DNA from: Endomicrobium sp. | GTDB lineage: Bacteria > Elusimicrobiota > Endomicrobiia > Endomicrobiales > Endomicrobiaceae | Assembly: GCA_031278405.1 (NCBI GenBank) | Contig: JAITKL010000019.1 | Span: forward strand, 1 to 9,567 | DNA: 9,567 nt | Direction: 5' to 3' | Shown here: piece by piece, positions 7,144 through 9,567 of the stretch | Numbering within the stretch: the stretch's first letter is position 1 | Layout of the letters: each line of letters starts with the position of its first letter | Program-made: the position numbers and the translations under genes | The notes under the pieces: generated by a model | The model's input: the letters and a program-made list of their open reading frames with translations, nothing else | What the model was told of the DNA's origin: nothing | The model's database searches: none

Positions 7144-7167
7144 GAATATCATTAAATAGAAAAGAGT

Positions 7168-8079
7168 TTATATTATCGTGGCGCCTTTCACATCAAAATT
7201 TAATACATAAGCATTTGCACGGACATTGTCTCTTTTCCATCTCTTTATCATACTTTTTTGCACATTTACAGCATCTTTAGCGCTACAAAAAGACGCCAAG
7301 GTTGGACCTGATCCTGAAAGACAAGCTCCGTATGCTCCTGCAGACAATGCAGCTTCTAAAACTTCATCCATTACCGGTATAATCTTCCCTCTGTATGGTT
7401 GGTGCACTTTATCTTGCATTCCCATCTTAAGCAATGAAAAATCCGAACGACAAAAAGCCGCAGTAAGAAGAGAAACTCTTGACGTATTAAATATAAGGTC
7501 TTGAAAATCTACGCATTTAGGCAGAAGTTGTCTTGACAGTTTGGTTTTAAGTTCAAAAGCAGGCACGCACAAAACAATTTTTAACTTTGGAATCGGAAGC
7601 TGAACTACAGCTTCGTGATTGCCATCTTTACTGTAAATGCATATTCCTCCATAAATCGCAGGAATAACATTATCAGGATGACCTTCTACTTTTACAGCTA
7701 AATCAGCGACTTGCGTTTTACCAAGCTTATTTCCACACAAAGTATTGGCGAGAACAATGCCTCCGACTATCGCAGAAGCTGAAGAACCCATTCCTCCGCT
7801 CAAGGGAATGCTTGTATTAATGGTAATATTCAAATTTTTTAAATTATATTTATCTTCACCTAAAACTTTAAAAATCTTTCGCATTGATTGCCAAAAAAGA
7901 TTTTTCTCACCTTTAGGCAAAGACTTTTTCCCAAATCCCTTTAATGTAAAATGCGTTTTTTTTGCTTCAGGAACATACTCTACTTCAAATTCATTGTACA
8001 AAGATAACGCTGCTCCAAAAACGTCAAAACCAGGACCTAAATTTGCAGTTGTAGCAGGAACTCTTACTTTTACTTTCAT
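7168..8079 (-). CDS. thrB: Homoserine kinase (GHMP kinase family)
   Basis: Phosphorylates homoserine to O-phosphohomoserine, the substrate of threonine synthase; cytosolic. The three GHMP signatures are present. VRVPATTANLGPGFDVFG at the N-terminus is characteristic of ThrB. PLSGGMGSSASAIVGGI, near residues 92-108, is the ATP-binding glycine/serine loop, followed by EGHPDNVIPAIYGG. The third motif, ACLSGSGPTLASF, is in the last 50 residues. Length of 303 residues is normal. Two ATGs lie two codons apart: 8085 is only 2 bases from AGGA, while 8079 is 7 bases from it, so I choose 8079. It is followed by lysC after 37 bases, and nfu lies 158 bases upstream on the same strand. Homoserine dehydrogenase and threonine synthase, needed for the whole branch, are not in this window. 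Confidence 0.95.
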   Translation of the reverse strand: MKVKVRVPATTANLGPGFDVFGAALSLYNEFEVEYVPEAKKTHFTLKGFGKKSLPKGEKNLFWQSMRKIFKVLGEDKYNLKNLNITINTSIPLSGGMGSSASAIVGGIVLANTLCGNKLGKTQVADLAVKVEGHPDNVIPAIYGGICIYSKDGNHEAVVQLPIPKLKIVLCVPAFELKTKLSRQLLPKCVDFQDLIFNTSRVSLLTAAFCRSDFSLLKMGMQDKVHQPYRGKIIPVMDEVLEAALSAGAYGACLSGSGPTLASFCSAKDAVNVQKSMIKRWKRDNVRANAYVLNFDVKGATII

Positions 8080-8237
8080 TTCCATTTCCTATAATATATT
8101 CTTACAGAAAATTAACTTAACGGTAAAATCTCAAACACAATTTTAACATCTTAACAGCGCATTTGTTCTATCTGCACAGCTAATTTTCAATAATGTGAGA
8201 AACAATTAATCTACAGATAAATTGTGGCAAGAAATAT
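8080..8237 (-). other. Intergenic leader between nfu and thrB
   Basis: About 158 bases with no open frame. It contains the AGGA ribosome-binding site for thrB at 8089-8086 and a small inverted repeat near the nfu end. I do not see a convincing -35/-10 pair, so whether thrB-lysC has its own promoter or relies on read-through from nfu is open. Confidence 0.4.
8203..8224 (-). terminator. Weak hairpin just after nfu (attenuator or leaky terminator)
   Basis: CAATT-ATC and GAT-AATTG arms (8203-8211 and 8216-8224), each interrupted by one opposed A (T on the other strand), leave a 4-base loop. On the minus strand it follows the nfu stop by 13 bases, but only three T's come after it, so efficient termination is unlikely. 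Confidence 0.3.
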
Positions 8238-8465
8238 TTATACCGCTTGAACTTCTTTTACTTCAGGAACTGCCTCTTTTATCGCGTTTGTTACACCGTA
8301 CTGCAGGGTCATAGCAGACATTGGACAACTTCCGCATGCTCCCGTAAGTTTTACTTTCACAATACCGTCATCGCTAACAGTTATCAATTCAACATTTCCT
8401 CCATCAGCTTGAAGATGTGGTCTTACAGATTCCAAAGCTTTTTCCACTTTTTCCTTTAAAATCAT
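8238..8465 (-). CDS. nfu: NifU C-terminal-domain protein (Nfu-type Fe-S cluster carrier)
   Basis: A small cytosolic protein that holds a 4Fe-4S cluster at a dimer interface and passes it to apo-enzymes. The chain, 75 residues from ATG 8465, is a stand-alone NifU C-terminal domain: EKVEKALESVRPHLQADGG at the N-terminus is the family signature, then a strand pair VELITV and VKVKLTGAC, then CGSCPMSAMTLQYGV with the cluster-binding CxxC at residues 44 and 47. The N-terminal IscU-like domain of full NifU is absent, as is usual for Nfu. ATG 8465 has GGGAGA (8478-8473) seven bases upstream; ATG 8480, five codons earlier, has no purine-rich site and is less likely. No isc or suf partners are nearby. 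Confidence 0.92.
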   Translation of the reverse strand: MILKEKVEKALESVRPHLQADGGNVELITVSDDGIVKVKLTGACGSCPMSAMTLQYGVTNAIKEAVPEVKEVQAV

Positions 8466-8551
8466 TTCTGTCTCTCCCATTAAACTACTGATTTTTTTCT
8501 TTAAAGCAAAGTGCCTGATGATTCAACTCCAAAGACAAACTCAGACAAATT

Positions 8552-8557
8552 ATTATA
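8552..8557 (-). promoter_or_regulatory. Consensus -10 box for the nfu-thrB-lysC transcription unit
   Basis: The minus strand reads TATAAT exactly, 86 bases upstream of the nfu start. The best -35 candidate is only a poor TTTAAT-like match about 16 bases away. It gives a leader of about 80 bases, in which I see no known riboswitch fold. Confidence 0.4.
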
Positions 8558-8751
8558 ACACAATAAAAGCTTTATTAAATTTATTATGCGCGTTTTCAAT
8601 TCTTTTTATACTTCTTTTGGTTTCTCCTCATTTCCACATTGCAGCTATTATAAGCTGAATAGTTTGACCTACCTTGTTAGTCTTGTATTCTACTCAGTGG
8701 TACTTCATACTTCACCATAACTAATTAACCAATAGCATACCTCCCAAGGAA
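8558..8751. other. Decayed or non-coding stretch right of the nfu promoter
   Basis: No open frame of note. A small perfect inverted repeat, CAGCT (8642-8646) / AGCTG (8653-8657), lies in it without a T-run. Minus-strand patches such as VGQTIQLIIAAMWK (about 8675-8630) look mildly coding-like but sit between stops. I recognise nothing. Confidence 0.35.
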
Positions 8752-9015
8752 ATGGAAGCGTTATTATATAAATGCGAAACGTATAAAATGCCAGTGCAAA
8801 ATGAAGATGGGAAGGAAAACAGTTCTTAAAAAGAAAAATAAATGGATTAAATCTACAGAAAAAAGAATTAGCAAAAATTGAGTTGGCAAAATTTACAGAG
8901 AATAAAGACAGAAATCGCATAGGATTGGCTCAAAGAGACGTTCAATGTCGTTTTTGATGATTTAAAAGATTTATTTTGTCCAACGCTTTTGCACATCACA
9001 TATTTGACCAAATAA
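8752..9015 (+). pseudogene. Unidentified degraded ORF with two compensating frameshifts
   Basis: From ATG 8752, behind an AAGGA only a few bases upstream, the frame reads MEALLYKCETYKMPVQNEDG and stops at TAA 8827-8829. The sequence continues in another frame with INGLNLQKKELAKIELAKFT and NKDRNRIGLAQRD (8838-8939). It then returns to the first frame with FNVVFDDLKDLFCPTLLHI and TAA 9013-9015. Coding-like composition that needs two shifts is what a young pseudogene looks like, but AT-rich DNA can imitate it. I do not recognise the family. Confidence 0.3.
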
Positions 9016-9146
9016 TGCCAAAATTCAATCCTCTTGTATGATGACATTGAGTTATAGAATAATATTTAATTTTTAATTTCCTGCCCGGTGCCAAAATATT
9101 AAAGCAGAGAGCAAACTTCCATTGCTATTTAGTTAGATGTTCATAA

Positions 9147-9299
9147 CCGCATGATATATCGTATTCACAAAAAAATTTAATAAGAGATACGGAAGGTTGT
9201 ATTCTTGTTGGAATAAACGACACAGTTGGTTGGGTGAGCAATTCAACCCAATACGAAAGGAGAATCGTAGAGTTGGTTAGACAATACAAAGAATGCTAG
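9147..9299 (+). pseudogene. Unidentified coding-like fragment
   Basis: A 50-codon open stretch without a start codon ends at TAG 9297-9299. It includes LIRDTEGCILVGINDTVGW and STQYERRIVELVRQYKEC, a balanced hydrophobic/charged mix with a glycine-containing strand and an amphipathic helix. The same frame goes on after the stop with LNKDNVELFED to TGA 9333-9335, as if a sense codon had become TAG. It may belong to the same decayed gene as the ORF at 8752. No family is recognised. Confidence 0.3.
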
Positions 9300-9335
9300 T
9301 TAAATAAAGATAACGTAGAACTATTTGAAGACTGA

Positions 9336-9567
9336 AACTACTGAATAAATATTTACTCTAGTCGCAGGTATTAAATGCAAAGCTTTTTCTTCTCTTCAAT
9401 TATGTGCAGTTGATGATTCTAGCTGGAAGGTCATACGTAAAACCCGCACCCATCTATGAGTGCAATATATAAAATTTATACTTGTTTATAAGATTTAGAG
9501 TTTTGGTTTATCATTTTCTTGCTTCTTACTATCCCCATTCCGATACCATAATTTATTTTGCTTACAT
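9336..9567. other. Right-edge stretch without a recognisable gene
   Basis: Plus-strand codons around 9362-9463 give AFSSLQLCAVDDSSWKVIRK between stops, and minus-strand patches near 9455 are equally short. Neither can be assigned. No terminator or RNA gene is seen. Confidence 0.3.

Noticed and set aside
6883..7155. Plus-strand ORFs opposite lysC, thrB and nfu (also 7226-7504, 7745-8146, 8247-8459)
   Set aside because: All lie antisense to well-conserved genes and show no motif or ribosome site.
8705..8920. 71-codon minus-strand ORF rich in Phe
   Set aside because: It is the mirror of the Lys/Glu-rich plus-strand patch at 8752-8950, has no ribosome site, and its Phe/Ser/Leu composition is typical of an antisense shadow.
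8942..9050. TCAATGTC (8942-8949) and GACATTGA (9043-9050), a perfect 8-base inverted pair 93 bases apart
   Set aside because: Considered as insertion-sequence ends, but there is no transposase, no target duplication, and the enclosed 93 bases are too short. Probably chance.
1..9567. CRISPR arrays, tRNA or rRNA genes, attachment sites
   Set aside because: No regularly spaced repeats, no tRNA-like T-loop/acceptor pattern and no rRNA-like stretch were found on either strand by eye.

Overview
This AT-rich window reads as a genome in reductive decay. Five intact, well-conserved genes sit beside long stretches of broken coding sequence. Type III glutamine synthetase, a lone NifU-type scaffold, an aspartate/threonine gene pair and a heavily frameshifted citramalate synthase would fit an anaerobic host-associated bacterium. 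My best guess is an Endomicrobium-like member of the Elusimicrobiota (intracellular symbionts of termite-gut flagellates, known for many pseudogenes). That is an inference from gene content and decay style, not a marker-gene identification.

Layout. Positions 1-840 hold almost nothing intact. There is the start of a minus-strand gene with a perfect Shine-Dalgarno and a signal-peptide-like N-terminus that soon loses frame, a short inverted repeat, and a plus-strand remnant that may come from a CYTH-domain protein. Then come two plus-strand genes: a sodium-dependent NSS-family transporter (859-2166) with a strong intrinsic terminator, and glnN, type III glutamine synthetase (2342-4441), with its own TTGACA promoter and a palindrome overlapping the -35 box. 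Positions 4546-5755 (minus) carry the wreck of a citramalate synthase gene, recognisable from end to end in all three frames. Upstream of it on the same strand are aspartate kinase (lysC), homoserine kinase (thrB) and a small NifU C-terminal-domain protein (nfu), probably one transcription unit reading nfu > thrB > lysC > (dead cimA). The right-hand 1.1 kb has no intact gene, only unidentified coding-like patches.

How the genes fit together. glnN captures ammonia as glutamine. lysC and thrB are two steps of the aspartate family pathway toward threonine. cimA would have supplied the threonine-independent route to 2-oxobutyrate and isoleucine, and it is now lost at this locus. The NSS transporter may import an amino acid or related compound, and its gating and binding residues are unusual. 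Together the window suggests a cell that still makes glutamine and threonine but has given up one route to isoleucine.

I see no mobile element, CRISPR array, rRNA or tRNA gene, and no clearly new multi-gene system. The most useful leads are the fresh cimA pseudogene, the residue swaps in the transporter, and the palindrome at the glnN promoter.
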